Source: Myxococcus qinghaiensis (lineage in GTDB: Bacteria > Myxococcota > Myxococcia > Myxococcales > Myxococcaceae). Taken from it: 64,000 nucleotides of DNA. Positions 49,801-60,565 of this stretch are shown here, piece after piece; position 1 is the first letter of the stretch; every line of letters begins with the position of its first letter. The notes under the pieces are model-generated. The model did no database searches. It was not told where the DNA came from and worked only from the letters and a program-made list of their open reading frames with translations. The position numbers and the translations under genes were made by a program. Location: contig NZ_JAKCFA010000008.1 in assembly GCF_024198215.1 (NCBI RefSeq), positions 248,001 to 312,000 of the forward strand, read 5' to 3'.

Positions 49801-50700
49801 ATGCCGGCGGTCGCGCACAGGACGGTGACGGTGGAGGGCCTCGAGATTTTCTATCGCGAGGCCGGGCCCGGGGACGCGCCGGTGGTGCTGCTACCGCATG
49901 GCTATCCGTGCTCATCGTTCCAGTTCAGGAACCTGTTGCCCGCGCTGGGGGACTCATGGCGGTTGATCGCGCCGGACGCGCCTGGCTTCGGGTACAGCGA
50001 GACGCCGGACGCGAGTCGGCTCGACTACACGTTCGATGGGTACGCGCGGTACCTGGAGCGGTTCGTGGAGACGCTGGGGCTCACGCGGTATGCGCTGTAC
50101 CTGCATGACTACGGCTCGCAGTTCGGGTTCCGGCTCGCGTTGAGGGCACCGGAGCGCGTGGCGGCGCTCATCATCCAGAACGGCGACATCTACGAGGACG
50201 CGTTCGGGCCGAAGTACCAACCGCTGCGGGAGTACTGGGAGAACCCGACGGCGGAGGGGCGCGAGAAGCTGGCGGCGGCGGTGAGCGAGGAGGGCTTCCG
50301 GGGTGAGTTCATCGGGGAGATTCCCGCGCATCTGGTTGACCGTGTGAGCCCGGACCTGTGGACGCTGTCGTGGTTGCTGGTGCAGCGGGAGAAGCGGAAG
50401 GAGCACTGGGTCAACCTGCTCGCGGATCAGCGCACGACGCTGGCGTGGATGCCGAGGTTCCAGGCGTATCTGCGTGAGTTCCAGCCGCCGACGTTGATTG
50501 TCTGGGGACCGCACGATGGATACATGCCCGAGGAGTCGGCGCGGGCGTACTTGCGGGACTTGCCGGAGGCGGAACTGCATCTGCTCGACACGGGGCACTG
50601 GGCGCTGGAGACACACCTGGAGGAAATCGCTTTCCTCATGCGGCGCTTTCTTCAGCGCGTGCATGCGTCACGGGCAGAGGGCGCGGCCTACGTCACATGA
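49801..50700 (+). CDS. Alpha/beta hydrolase, haloalkane dehalogenase / epoxide hydrolase-like
   Basis: 299 aa. HGYPCSSFQFRNLLP is the oxyanion segment near residue 35, and the nucleophile elbow LHDYGSQFGF carries Asp rather than Ser near residue 103, as in dehalogenases and epoxide hydrolases. LIVWGPHDGYMP and DTGHWALETH supply acid and His. Start ATG 49801 with GGGAGG eight bases upstream; the longer frame is the tail of the preceding gene. Followed by the convergent MOSC gene. Substrate undetermined. Confidence 0.85.
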   Translation: MPAVAHRTVTVEGLEIFYREAGPGDAPVVLLPHGYPCSSFQFRNLLPALGDSWRLIAPDAPGFGYSETPDASRLDYTFDGYARYLERFVETLGLTRYALYLHDYGSQFGFRLALRAPERVAALIIQNGDIYEDAFGPKYQPLREYWENPTAEGREKLAAAVSEEGFRGEFIGEIPAHLVDRVSPDLWTLSWLLVQREKRKEHWVNLLADQRTTLAWMPRFQAYLREFQPPTLIVWGPHDGYMPEESARAYLRDLPEAELHLLDTGHWALETHLEEIAFLMRRFLQRVHASRAEGAAYVT

Positions 50701-50783
50701 TGCGTCGACGGGCTTCGAGGATTTGATGGGCCCAGGTACGGGCATTGTCGGCTGATCCAACGTCCCACTCCCGCGCAGTTCAC

Positions 50784-50802
50784 GCTGCCCAATCAGGGCA
50801 GC
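50784..50802. terminator. Short hairpin at the MOSC gene stop
   Basis: GCTGCCC (50784-50790) and GGGCAGC (50796-50802) around AATCA, straddling the stop codon of the minus-strand MOSC gene; between convergent genes. Seven perfect pairs, no T-run. Confidence 0.4.
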
Positions 50803-51374
50803 ACGTACGTCACCGGCTTCGGCAACATCACGCGGACTTCATCTCCCGCGCGGATGACTCCGGGCCGGTCCACCCAGGCCACCAAGCCTCGGCGCTCCCA
50901 CGCGGACTTCACGAAGCGGCTCGCCACCTTCACGTGGTCAGGATGATGCTGCTCGATGACCTTCCCCGGTCCGATGCACGGCTCGTTCTCGCCTTCCACC
51001 GCGAGCACCGCGTCCTCGGGAAAGAACAGCCGCGTCCCCGGCGGCAGGTGCGTCAGCCTTGGCACCCCCGTGAGCTCCAGATTCGCTCCCAGCCACGACG
51101 CGAGCACCTTCGGCACTCCGAGCGTCTCCGCCACCAACTCCAGCTCCTCTGTCGACACCAGCGAGAGCTGCCGCGTGTTCCGGATGGGCGTCCCCTTCGG
51201 GTACCACGGCGTGCGCACGTCCGCCGGCCGCGTGTGCCCCGCATGCCGGTCTCCGTCGATTCCCTCGAACGTCACCCGCACCTCGGACAACTCCCGAGTC
51301 ACGAAGGTCTTCTTCTCGGTGCACACCAGGACGCGGACCACCTGGCCCACGAGCCGCGGAGAACGGGAAGGCAT
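50793..51374 (-). CDS. MOSC domain-containing protein
   Basis: 193 aa, a stand-alone MOSC beta-barrel. GIDGDRHAGHTRPADVR and GVPRLTHLPPGTRLFFP are in the expected order, but the conserved Cys of molybdenum-cofactor sulfurases is represented only by the late C in NEPCIGPG (near residue 133), which matches the MOSC core motif. Likely handles a Mo/W cofactor or sulfur transfer. 35 bases downstream of the nuclease gene on the same strand. Confidence 0.85.
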   Translation of the reverse strand: MPSRSPRLVGQVVRVLVCTEKKTFVTRELSEVRVTFEGIDGDRHAGHTRPADVRTPWYPKGTPIRNTRQLSLVSTEELELVAETLGVPKVLASWLGANLELTGVPRLTHLPPGTRLFFPEDAVLAVEGENEPCIGPGKVIEQHHPDHVKVASRFVKSAWERRGLVAWVDRPGVIRAGDEVRVMLPKPVTYVLP

Positions 51375-51409
51375 GCCCCCATTCTACTCCGGTCCACGCC
51401 CCCTCCGCC

Positions 51410-52387
51410 TCACAGCAACGAGAGCTGCTGCGGCTTGCCTCCCAGCGGCCGGGCATCCACCCCCGCGTCCCGCAGCGCCTGCGCCAGCTCCTCCGCGAAG
51501 CCGTGACACGTAATCACCTCGCTCGCCCCCGTCGCCTTCACGTAGGCCATCAGCGACGGAAAGTCCGCGTGGTCCGACACCGGAAACGCCACGTCCGCGC
51601 CGTAACGTCTCGCCGCGCCCGGGTCCATCGCCCACCCTGTCAGCACCGCCGTCCCTCGCGGCCACAGGTGCGCCAGCGCCCCTCCCCTTGCTTGATGCGG
51701 CGGGAAGAACAGCACCTCGCCCGGCTCCACCTTCCCGTGGAAGCACCGCAGGTTTTCAATCGGCACGCCCAGCTCCGCATAGAGCTGCGCCACCTCGAAA
51801 ATCGACGAGTGCGCCACCAACGGGAAACCCTTGCCCGCCAGGAACTTCATCGCCTCCTGGCTCTTGCCCAGCGGATACCCCAACACCACCGGCACCGCGC
51901 CCCGCTCGAGCTGCCGCCGCACCCACGCCTCCACCTGCCCCCACACCTCGTCGCGCGGCGGGAAGCGGTAGCGCGGATGACCGAAGGTCGACTCGATGAC
52001 GAGCGTGTCGCACTCCGCCACCTCCGTCGCCTCCGCCGTCAACGACGGCACCACGTTCAAATCCCCCGTGTAGACGACGCGCCGTCCATCCGCGCGGATG
52101 ACTCGAAGCTGCGCGCTGCCCAGGATGTGCCCCGCCGGCAGCAGCTCCAACACCAGCGGCCCCAGCTCGAAGGGACGGCGATACGGCGCGGCCAGCGGCG
52201 CACTCACCGGCCCCAGCCGATGCTCCATGAAGCGCAGCGTCGCCGTCGTGGCGATGGTGCGCTCATGCCGGGCGATGTGGTCCGAATGTCCGTGACTCAC
52301 GAAGCTCAGCGGCGACTTGCGCTTCGCGTCCAGGGACAGGAGGGTGCCCGTCAGGTGCAACCCGTTTCGACGCAGCTCCACGCTCAT
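51410..52387 (-). CDS. Metallo-beta-lactamase fold exonuclease (ligase-associated / CPSF-like)
   Basis: 325 aa. SHGHSDHIARH metal motif near residue 31, GHILGSAQLRV near 85, YTGDLNVVPS near 103, IESTFGHPRYRFPP near 131, and PVSDHADFPSL near 270 define the beta-CASP-like MBL family of RNA/DNA processing enzymes. Similar proteins sit with ATP-dependent DNA ligases; no ligase is present here. ATG 52387 begins the conserved part; a TATATC block about 11 bases upstream on the minus strand hints at a near-leaderless mRNA. Located between MOSC and transporter genes on one strand. Confidence 0.85.
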   Translation of the reverse strand: MSVELRRNGLHLTGTLLSLDAKRKSPLSFVSHGHSDHIARHERTIATTATLRFMEHRLGPVSAPLAAPYRRPFELGPLVLELLPAGHILGSAQLRVIRADGRRVVYTGDLNVVPSLTAEATEVAECDTLVIESTFGHPRYRFPPRDEVWGQVEAWVRRQLERGAVPVVLGYPLGKSQEAMKFLAGKGFPLVAHSSIFEVAQLYAELGVPIENLRCFHGKVEPGEVLFFPPHQARGGALAHLWPRGTAVLTGWAMDPGAARRYGADVAFPVSDHADFPSLMAYVKATGASEVITCHGFAEELAQALRDAGVDARPLGGKPQQLSLL

Positions 52388-52466
52388 GGGAAGGGCCCGG
52401 ATATAGCGCGTCCACCCGCCCGTGGGCCGCTTCTCTCGCGGCCCGCGCCCGTCCGCCTGGAGGGCG

Positions 52467-53420
52467 TCAGCCCGTCCCCTGCACTCCCCGTCGCCTTGAC
52501 TTCCACCATGTCCAGGCAGGCGACCCCAGCTCCGCCACCAGCACACCCGTCAGGATGAGCCCACCGCCCATCGCCTCCGGCGCGCCCAGCTTCTCGTAGC
52601 CCAGCACCACCGAGTAGATGGACGCGAACACCGGCTCCAACGCGTAGATGACCGCCGCGCGCACCGCCGACGTCCGCGCCTGCGCCCACGTCTGGATGCT
52701 GATGGCCAATGCGCTCGGCAACAGTCCGCACACCAGCACCGCCGTCACCAGCGACGCATTCCACTCCACCTTGCGCGCCACGAAGGGCAGACACGCCGCG
52801 GACATCAACGCCACGCCCCACAGCTGCACCGCCACCATCCCCAGCACGCCCTCCTTCGATGCATACCGCTCGGTGAGGGTGATGTGCCCCGCGTACGCCA
52901 CCGCGCAGCCCAACGACAACAGCTCCCCCACGCTCAGCCAGCCGCCTCCCTCGCCCGGCGCGGGCCGCGTGAGCAGGTAGAGCCCCACCGCCGACAGCGC
53001 CACGCCCAGCAGCGACGCGAGCTTCGGCACCCGCCGGAACACCAGCAGCGACAACACCGGGACGAACAGCACGGCCATCCCGGTGATGAACGCCGAGCGC
53101 GACGGCGTGGTGAGCGTCAGCCCCCACGTCTGGAGCGCGAAGCCCAGGAACAGGAACGTGGCCAGCACCGCGCCATGGCGCAGGTTCTTCGAGGAGAACA
53201 CCTGCCGCCCCGCCAGCGCGCTCAGCACCAGCGCCCCCACCCCGAAGCGCAGGGTGAGGAAGGTGAACGGGTCGGCGTGCCCCAGGGCGTCCTTCACCAC
53301 CACGAAGGTGACGCCCCAGATGAGGGTGATGAAGAGCAGCGCTCCGTCCGCCTGGAGGCCCTTGAGCCGCCCCGGGCGAGTCGGCTCGCGCCCCATGCTG
53401 TCGGGAGTCGAGATGCTCAC
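52467..53420 (-). CDS. EamA/DMT family transporter
   Basis: 317 aa with about ten membrane segments in two EamA repeats (first LFITLIWGVTFVVVKDALGH near 26; second LLSLGCAVAYAGHITLTERY near 160, ending in VIYALEPVFASIYSVVLGYE). Probably exports an amino acid or metabolite at the inner membrane. GTG 53420 is chosen because GAGGA lies 6-7 bases upstream; ATG 53396 is an internal alternative and 53468 a longer one. Confidence 0.87.
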   Translation of the reverse strand: MSISTPDSMGREPTRPGRLKGLQADGALLFITLIWGVTFVVVKDALGHADPFTFLTLRFGVGALVLSALAGRQVFSSKNLRHGAVLATFLFLGFALQTWGLTLTTPSRSAFITGMAVLFVPVLSLLVFRRVPKLASLLGVALSAVGLYLLTRPAPGEGGGWLSVGELLSLGCAVAYAGHITLTERYASKEGVLGMVAVQLWGVALMSAACLPFVARKVEWNASLVTAVLVCGLLPSALAISIQTWAQARTSAVRAAVIYALEPVFASIYSVVLGYEKLGAPEAMGGGLILTGVLVAELGSPAWTWWKSRRRGVQGTG

Positions 53421-53496
53421 GGAAGTCCTCACGACGCGAAGGCGCGCAAGCGGGGGCTTTTGACGCACCCAGAGCCCCCACGCAACCCCCGTGGAC

Positions 53497-54480
53497 TCAG
53501 GGGCCGGAGTCCCGCTCCAAAACCACCAGTCGCTTGGACCGCCCCGCGGCGTCCCAGGCCTCGTTCGTCCGCCGCGTCAGCGCGTCCGAAGAACGACGGA
53601 AGCCCACGCCCTCGAACGTCCGCAGCGACGCGGCGTTGTCGTCGTCCACATCCGCCTGGACGCTCGGCTCTCCCTGTCGGTGCGCCTCCTCGACCAGACA
53701 GGCCAACAGTTGAGTGGCCACGCCCATCCGCCGGGCCTGAGGCGCCACCACCAGCGAGCGCACCCAGACACCATCCAACGGCAGCCCCTCCTGCCGATAC
53801 GAGTCCACCCAGGCGAAGCCGTGCAGCTTCCCCTTCGCGTCCAGCGCTCCAGCCGCTGCCCCACGGCGCTCCGGCAGCTCCAGCCCCCACCGCTCGCGAA
53901 GCTGACGGCGCAGGAAACTGGCGGACACCACCAGCCGCTCGCTCGCGAAGGCGAGCAGCGCGTCCAGGTCCTCCGCCCGCAACAGCCGGACCTCCAGCGG
54001 CCCCACCCAGTGGCGCCGCAGCGGCTTCGACCAGCCGGAGAAGAAGAAGTCCCTCACGCCCCGATAGACTAGCCGGGTCTCGGGCCGCGCCCACGCCGTC
54101 GCCAGCGTCCGCTGCGCCGCCCAAAGCGCTGGACGGAAGGGCCGGGGCAACGGCACCCGCCACCTGCCACGCCGCAGCGCCACCACCCGCCCGAGCACCT
54201 CCCCGCCCGAGCGCTCCTCCGCGCCCAGCAGCGTGGCCGTCCTCCATGGCTCGAGGGACACCACCACGCGCGCCGTCAGCATCCGCCCCTGGCGCACCAG
54301 CACCACGTCCCCACGCGAAACGGCGCCAGGCCCGCAGCGCAGCACTCGCACCGCGTCCGCCGAGCGCAGCAGCGGATACAGGTCCTGCCCCACACCTCGC
54401 ACCCAGAGCCGCTGCCCCGGAGGCAGGGCCTCCAGCACGTCCAGCAGCACGTCGGTGGACGGCGTCTTCCGCGGCGGCAC
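53497..54480 (-). CDS. Inactive S26-peptidase-like domain fused to GNAT acetyltransferase
   Basis: 327 aa from GTG 54480, which has GGGAGG six bases upstream. Residues ~8-110 follow the short S24/S26 signal-peptidase-like plan (LRGVGQ-type loop, VSRGDVVLVRQGRMLTARVV, GRVVALRRGRWRVPLP). The loop that should carry the nucleophile (GxSMxP) reads GVGQDLYPLL, so the catalytic Ser is replaced. Residues ~165-327 form a GNAT domain with the acetyl-CoA loop (VWVRSLVVAPQARRMGVATQ) and DNAASLRTFEGVGFRR. I read it as an acetyltransferase with a degenerate binding domain. Target unknown. Confidence 0.65.
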   Translation of the reverse strand: MPPRKTPSTDVLLDVLEALPPGQRLWVRGVGQDLYPLLRSADAVRVLRCGPGAVSRGDVVLVRQGRMLTARVVVSLEPWRTATLLGAEERSGGEVLGRVVALRRGRWRVPLPRPFRPALWAAQRTLATAWARPETRLVYRGVRDFFFSGWSKPLRRHWVGPLEVRLLRAEDLDALLAFASERLVVSASFLRRQLRERWGLELPERRGAAAGALDAKGKLHGFAWVDSYRQEGLPLDGVWVRSLVVAPQARRMGVATQLLACLVEEAHRQGEPSVQADVDDDNAASLRTFEGVGFRRSSDALTRRTNEAWDAAGRSKRLVVLERDSGP

Positions 54481-54670
54481 GCGCCACCTCCCGGGAAGTC
54501 CGGCCCCACACGAGCCTTCCCCGTCGCTCGTCCTTCCGAATGTAGCCGCTCCCCTCTCCCACACCAACCGACGCGAGCCACCTCCAACCCGGGGCCCTAT
54601 CCCCCGCGCGTCCGGCTCGCTAAGAGAGGAGCGCCGCCGGCCGGGTGGTGGCTCAAGGAGGAGTGAGGTC

Positions 54671-55234
54671 ATGGACGCGTCGCCCGAGGGCTCGCTGGTG
54701 CCACAGCAGGGGTGGTGGAGCCGCAACTGGAAGTGGTTCGTGCCGGTGGGCTGCCTGGGGGTGCTGGCCTCGTGCGGCTGCCTGGGCTTCGCGCTGGTGG
54801 GATTCGGCTACTCGTCGCTGAAGAACATGGACGCCTTCACGGAGGCCGTGGCCATTGCCCGCTCCGACGCGGAGGTGCGCAGCGCGCTGGGCACGCCCAT
54901 CGACAACGGCCTGCCCAAGCAGACGTCCGTGCAGACCGTCAACGGCGTGACGCACGCGCGGCTCGCCATTCCCCTCGACGGCCCCCAGGCGGACGGCCTG
55001 CTCCACGTCGACGCGACGAAGCAGGGAGAGGGCGAGTGGGAGTACGACACCCTCGCCGTGGAGCTGGAGGACGGCTCGCGCATCGACCTGCGCGACGACG
55101 CCCCGCGAGAGCGGCCCAACGCGTTCCCCGAGGACGAAGGCGCGGACGAAGCCCCGCTGCCACCTCCGACGGAGCCGCCCGGCAGGGAAGAGGACGCCCC
55201 GGCGCGCGGACGCGACAGCGACATCGAGCTGTAG
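54671..55234 (+). CDS. Coa1/Tim21-like single-pass membrane protein
   Basis: 187 aa. Short cytoplasmic N-terminus, Cys-rich membrane helix (WFVPVGCLGVLASCGCLGFA, residues 23-42), then a periplasmic domain with the Coa1-type pattern MDAFTEAVAIARSDAEVRSA, LGTPI, and NGVTHARLAIPL, and an acidic Pro-rich tail. Coa1-like proteins assist cytochrome oxidase assembly in mitochondria, but most bacterial copies are unstudied. AGGAGG and GAGG precede the ATG. Convergent with etfA; no oxidase genes nearby. Confidence 0.75.
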   Translation: MDASPEGSLVPQQGWWSRNWKWFVPVGCLGVLASCGCLGFALVGFGYSSLKNMDAFTEAVAIARSDAEVRSALGTPIDNGLPKQTSVQTVNGVTHARLAIPLDGPQADGLLHVDATKQGEGEWEYDTLAVELEDGSRIDLRDDAPRERPNAFPEDEGADEAPLPPPTEPPGREEDAPARGRDSDIEL

Positions 55235-55276
55235 ACGCGCGCCCCGGAAGCGGCGCCTCGTCCACACCCCAGGAAC

Positions 55277-55321
55277 GACGAAGGGGCGGCGCGGGGACAG
55301 TGCCCCACGTCGCCCCTCGTC
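55277..55321. terminator. Bidirectional terminator between the coa1-like gene and etfA
   Basis: GACGA-AGGGGCGGCG (from 55277) pairs with CGTCGCCCCTCGTC (to 55321) with one bulge and one G-T, and an inner GGGG/CCCC stem surrounds a short loop. Sited between convergent stops. Confidence 0.7.
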
Positions 55322-55345
55322 TTCGGCCCTTGGCGGGCCGGAGTG

Positions 55346-56311
<966 letters not shown>

Positions 56312-56340
56312 GGGAGTGTCTTTCGTATCTTCCGAGAGGG

Positions 56341-57138
56341 TTAGACGACCTTCGCCTCGTTGCGCAGCTTGTCCACCAGCGTGGCCACGTCCGGCACCTT
56401 GATGCCGGCCTTGCGCGCGGGCGGGGACGAAAGCTTCACGATCTGGATCTTCGGGGTGACGTCCACGCCCAGCTTCTCCGGCGTCAGCTCCTCGATGGGC
56501 TTGCTCTTCGCCTTCATGATGCCCGGGAGGCTGGCGTAGCGCGGCGTGTTGAGGCGCAGGTCCGTCGTCACGACGGCGGGCAGCTGGCACTCCAGCGTCG
56601 CAAGCCCGTTGTCGACCTCGCGAATCACACGCACGGCCTTGCCGTCCGCCGTCACAGTCAGGGCGGGGACCTTGTTCTTCTCCTGCTCGCTCTCCATGGA
56701 CTCCACCTTGGAGGCGAACGTGGCCTGACCCCAGCCCAGGAACTCGGCCAGGTACTGGCCCACCTGGTTCTGGTCGTCGTCGATGGACTGCTTGCCCAGG
56801 ATGACGAGGTCCGGCTTCTCCTTCTCCGTCACCTTCTGGAGCAGGCCGGCGATGCCGAGCTGGTCCAACGGGCCGGTGTGGTTCACCCACACGGCGCGGT
56901 GCGCACCCATGGCCAGGGCGTGCCGGAGCTGCTCCTGCACCTCCTTGCCGCCGATGGACACCACCACCACTTCACCCTGGTGCTTGGCGACGAGCCGGAG
57001 ACCTTCCTCCACGCCAATCTCGTCGAAGGGGTTGATCTTGTACTTGAGCCCCTCCTGCACGATGCCCGAGCCGTCGGGCTTCACCTTGATTTTGGACTCG
57101 GGGTCTTCCACGCGCTTGGCGGTGACGAGGATCTTCAC
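56341..57138 (-). CDS. etfB: Electron transfer flavoprotein beta subunit
   Basis: 265 aa. MKILVTAKRVEDPESKIKVK start, INPFDEIGVEEGLRL near 35, LGKQSIDDDQNQVGQYLAEF near 120 (AMP-binding loop), and VESMESEQEKNK with the recognition-loop region near 145-160. Forms the heterodimer with the next gene. AGGAGAAGCCC precedes the ATG. A 151-base gap separates it from the acyl-CoA dehydrogenase. Confidence 0.96.
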   Translation of the reverse strand: MKILVTAKRVEDPESKIKVKPDGSGIVQEGLKYKINPFDEIGVEEGLRLVAKHQGEVVVVSIGGKEVQEQLRHALAMGAHRAVWVNHTGPLDQLGIAGLLQKVTEKEKPDLVILGKQSIDDDQNQVGQYLAEFLGWGQATFASKVESMESEQEKNKVPALTVTADGKAVRVIREVDNGLATLECQLPAVVTTDLRLNTPRYASLPGIMKAKSKPIEELTPEKLGVDVTPKIQIVKLSSPPARKAGIKVPDVATLVDKLRNEAKVV

Positions 57139-57289
57139 GGCTGGGCTTCTCCTTGCGGGAGGCGTTTATGAAGGCTGGAAAACAGTCCGTGCGGGCCGCA
57201 TTGACGCGGCGCGCGAACGGTCTGGGTTAATAGGCATCCGGGTGTCACGGCGGCAATGGGAAACGGCCGCCGGACACAGTTCTGCTTTT

Positions 57290-58426
57290 CTACCTGAACA
57301 GTTCCTTCGCGATGACGAGCCGCTGGACCTGACTGGTGCCCTCGTAGACCTGGATGAGCTTGGCGTCTCTCATCAGCTTCTCGACGGGGTACTCCTTGAT
57401 GTAGCCGTAGCCGCCGTAGACCTGGACCGCGTCGGTGGCGACCTTCATCGCCATGTCCGCGGCGAAGGACTTGGCGTAGCTGGACTGCAGGGTGTTGCGC
57501 TGCCCCTGGTCCAACAGCCACGCGCTCTCGTAGGTGAGCATGCGGGCCGCGTGGGTGTTCATGGCCATGTCCGCAATCATGAACTGGATGGCCTGGTGCT
57601 CGATGATGGGCTTGCCGAACGTCTTGCGCTGCGAGGCGTACTCCATGGAGTGCTCCAGCGCGGCGCGGGCGATGCCCACGGAGAACATGGCGGTGAGCGG
57701 ACGACTGTTGTCGAGCGTCGCCATGGCGATGGCGAAGCCCTGGCCCTCTTCACCGATGCGGTTCTTCACCGGGACGCGCACGTCCTCGAACGTCAGCGAC
57801 ACGGTGTCGCTGGCGCGCTGGCCCATCTTGTTCTCGTGCTTGCTGACGGTCAGCCCCGCGGGGCGACCTTCCACGACGAAGCAGGTGATGCCCTTGTGCC
57901 TCTTCGTCTTGTCCACCGTGGCGAACACCGTGTACTGCTCGGCGTGGCCACCGTTGGTGATGAAGCACTTGGCGCCGTTGATGACGTACTCGTCACCCTC
58001 GCGGCGCGCCGTCGTCTGCATGTTGGCGACGTCGCTGCCGGCCTCCGGCTCGGTGAGGCAGAAGGAGGAGAACTTCAGCCGCTCGGCGAAGTGGCTCAGC
58101 AGGCGCTTCTTCTGGTCCTCGGAGCCGTGGAGGATGATGGGGAGGTTGGCCAAATCATTGGCGATGATGGACGTGGCCACGCCCGCACAACCCCAGCTCA
58201 GCTCCTCCGCGACAATCGTCTGGTCCAGGTGCGACAGGCCCACGCCGCCGTACTCCACGGGGGCGGCCATGTTGAGCAGGCCCAGCTCGAACGCCGTGGC
58301 GAGGAGGTCCCTGGGGAAGGTGGCCGTCTCGTCGTAGTGCGCTGCCTTGGGGCGCACCACCTCGCGGGCGTACTTGCGCGCCGCCTGCTGGAGCGCGCGC
58401 TGATCCTCGGTGAGCTGGAATTCCAT
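57290..58426 (-). CDS. Acyl-CoA dehydrogenase (short/medium-chain type)
   Basis: 378 aa. MEFQLTEDQRALQQAARKYA start, CLTEPEAGSDVANMQT near 125 (FAD/substrate), GAKCFITNGG, VYGGYGYIKEYPVEKLMRDA near 335 and the terminal catalytic-Glu segment IQVYEGTSQVQRLVIAKEL. Uses FAD to form enoyl-CoA in fatty-acid or branched-chain acid degradation; EtfAB encoded directly downstream is its electron acceptor. ATG 58426 agrees with family length. Confidence 0.94.
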   Translation of the reverse strand: MEFQLTEDQRALQQAARKYAREVVRPKAAHYDETATFPRDLLATAFELGLLNMAAPVEYGGVGLSHLDQTIVAEELSWGCAGVATSIIANDLANLPIILHGSEDQKKRLLSHFAERLKFSSFCLTEPEAGSDVANMQTTARREGDEYVINGAKCFITNGGHAEQYTVFATVDKTKRHKGITCFVVEGRPAGLTVSKHENKMGQRASDTVSLTFEDVRVPVKNRIGEEGQGFAIAMATLDNSRPLTAMFSVGIARAALEHSMEYASQRKTFGKPIIEHQAIQFMIADMAMNTHAARMLTYESAWLLDQGQRNTLQSSYAKSFAADMAMKVATDAVQVYGGYGYIKEYPVEKLMRDAKLIQVYEGTSQVQRLVIAKELFR

Positions 58427-58584
58427 GAGATTCCTCGTGGTGCGACGACGTGTTGACTCGGAAGTCAACGAATACATGCCGCGCCGCGAAATCTCCAGCC
58501 CAACCCGCCTGGGAAAATGGTGCCCAGGGGGGCGGGCGACACCCCGGGGGGCCATGCAGGCCCTCCAGGGGACTCAGGGTGCGG

Positions 58585-59238
58585 CTACTTCTTCGCCTTG
58601 GGGACCTTTTCCCAATCCGCGAGGAACTTCTTGATGCCCGCGTCGGTGAGCGGGTGGTTGGCCAGCTGGGTGATGACGCTGTAGGGCAGCGTGGCGACGT
58701 GCGCGCCCATGCGGGCGGACTGGAGCACGTGCACGGGGTTGCGCACGCTGGCGACCAGCACCTGCGTGTCGAAGTCGTAGTTCTGATAAATCTCCAGGAT
58801 GTTGGAGATGAGCTCCATGCCGTCCTGGGAGATGTCGTCCAGCCGTCCGACGAAGGGCGACACGTAGGTGGCGCCGGCCTTGGCGCACAGCAGGGCCTGG
58901 TTGGCGGAGAAGATGAGGGTGACGTTGGTGCGGATGCCCTCGGCGGTGAGCGCCTTGACGGCCTTCACGCCCTCGACGCCCATGGGAATCTTCACCACGA
59001 CGTTGTCGTGAATCTTCGCCAGGGTGCGGCCCTCGGCGATGAGCGCGTCGGCCTCCAGGGACACGGCCTCCGCGCTGATGGGGCCGTCGACGATGGAGCA
59101 GATCTCCCGGATGGTCTCTTCCAGCCCGCGGCCGACCTTGGCCAGCAGGGACGGGTTGGTGGTGACGCCGTCCACGCAGCCCATGGCGTGGGCCTTGCGG
59201 ATTTCCTCGACGTCCGCGCTGTCGATGAAGAACTTCAT
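58585..59238 (-). CDS. tal: Transaldolase (FSA/TalC-type)
   Basis: 217 aa short transaldolase of the fructose-6-phosphate aldolase/TalC type. [20 protein letters not shown] start, [13 protein letters not shown] near 26, VVVKIPM with the Schiff-base Lys near 85, and [17 protein letters not shown] near 126. Acts in the non-oxidative pentose phosphate route. AGGAG lies about 10 bases upstream of ATG 59238. Divergent from the kdsD-like gene. Confidence 0.93.
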   Translation of the reverse strand: MKFFIDSADVEEIRKAHAMGCVDGVTTNPSLLAKVGRGLEETIREICSIVDGPISAEAVSLEADALIAEGRTLAKIHDNVVVKIPMGVEGVKAVKALTAEGIRTNVTLIFSANQALLCAKAGATYVSPFVGRLDDISQDGMELISNILEIYQNYDFDTQVLVASVRNPVHVLQSARMGAHVATLPYSVITQLANHPLTDAGIKKFLADWEKVPKAKK

Positions 59239-59385
59239 CTCGTCACTCTCCTGGGTGGCCCCGTGAAGGGGTGGAAAAAAGGGGGCGGCCTGGGGGGCCG
59301 GGCGAGCAGGCGCGTAACTGATGCCCCCCCACGCGTCAAGGGTGGCCACCGTGGTGTCTGGCAGGTACAAGGCGAAGCCGACGCC

Positions 59386-60444
59386 ATGGCCCGCTCCCCT
59401 CGCTCCGCCGTCAAGAAGCCCCGTCTGCGCGCCCTCCCCGGCCGCTCCACTCCGGCCCCCTCGTCCGAGCCGGACGACGAGGCGCTGCTCGCGTGCGCGC
59501 GCGACGTGCTGGAGGCGGAGGCGAACGCCATCCTCGGCGTGACGACGCGGCTGGGCGCGCCGTTCCTCAAGGCCGTGCGACTGGTGCGCGAGTGCTCAGG
59601 CCAGGTGATTGTCACGGGCATGGGGAAGGCGGGCCACATCGGCCAGAAGCTCTCCGCCACGCTGGCCTCCACCGGCATCCGCTCCGTGTTCCTCCACCCC
59701 GCCGAGGCGGTGCATGGGGATTTGGGCCGCGTGGCGCGCGGGGACGTCATCCTCGCGATGTCCAACAGCGGCTCCACGGAGGAGCTGCTGCGGCTGATGC
59801 CCGCGTTCAAGCGAATGGCCACGCCGGTCATCGCGCTGACGGGGGATGCGCAGAGTCCGCTGGCGAAGGGTGCGGACGTGGTGCTGGATATCGGACGCAT
59901 CGCGGAGGCGTGCCCCATGGGCATGGTGCCTACAGCGTCCACCGCCGCGCTGCACGCGCTGGGCGATGCGCTCACCATGGCGGTGATGCGCTCGCGGCCC
60001 TTCGGCACGGATGACTACGCGCTGCTGCATCCCGGTGGGAAGCTGGGTCGCTCCGTGCAGCGCGTCTTCGAGCTGATGCGCACGGGCCCCGCCAACCCGC
60101 TGGTGCGCGACACCGCGCCGCTGTCGGAAGTCGTCGGGGTGATGACGAAGACGCCGGGACGTCCGGGCGCGGCCTGCGTGGTGGACCGGCGCGGGAGGCT
60201 GGTGGGCATCTTCACGGACGGCGACTTGCGCCGCCGCGTGGAGCAGGGCCTCACTGACTTCTCCATCCCCGTGCGCGACATCATGGGCAAGCAGCCGCGC
60301 TGCGTGACGCCGGACACGCTGGTCATCGCCGCGACGGCGCAGATGCGCGAGCTGCGCGTGGACCAGCTCCCCGTGGTGGATGTCGAGGGCCGCTCCGTGG
60401 GCCTGCTCGACGTGCAGGACCTGCTCGCCGCGAAGTTCGTCTGA
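59386..60444 (+). CDS. kdsD: KpsF/GutQ family sugar-phosphate isomerase (arabinose-5-phosphate isomerase)
   Basis: 352 aa. SIS domain at about 45-190 ([53 protein letters not shown]) followed by two CBS domains ([40 protein letters not shown]). Makes arabinose 5-phosphate for Kdo in lipopolysaccharide synthesis. An N-terminal basic stretch of ~35 residues is additional. ATG 59386 is chosen over the longer open frame because the SIS domain begins normally here. Confidence 0.92.
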   Translation: MARSPRSAVKKPRLRALPGRSTPAPSSEPDDEALLACARDVLEAEANAILGVTTRLGAPFLKAVRLVRECSGQVIVTGMGKAGHIGQKLSATLASTGIRSVFLHPAEAVHGDLGRVARGDVILAMSNSGSTEELLRLMPAFKRMATPVIALTGDAQSPLAKGADVVLDIGRIAEACPMGMVPTASTAALHALGDALTMAVMRSRPFGTDDYALLHPGGKLGRSVQRVFELMRTGPANPLVRDTAPLSEVVGVMTKTPGRPGAACVVDRRGRLVGIFTDGDLRRRVEQGLTDFSIPVRDIMGKQPRCVTPDTLVIAATAQMRELRVDQLPVVDVEGRSVGLLDVQDLLAAKFV

Positions 60445-60565
60445 GCGCCCCGCGCCGCGCGTGAGGCCTCGTTTCCGAGGCGACTCCATCGATGGTGGCG
60501 GCAACGCTCGGAGCGCCCGCCTCGACGGGCACTCACGAGGCGGAACCGATGCCCGCTCCACCGAA

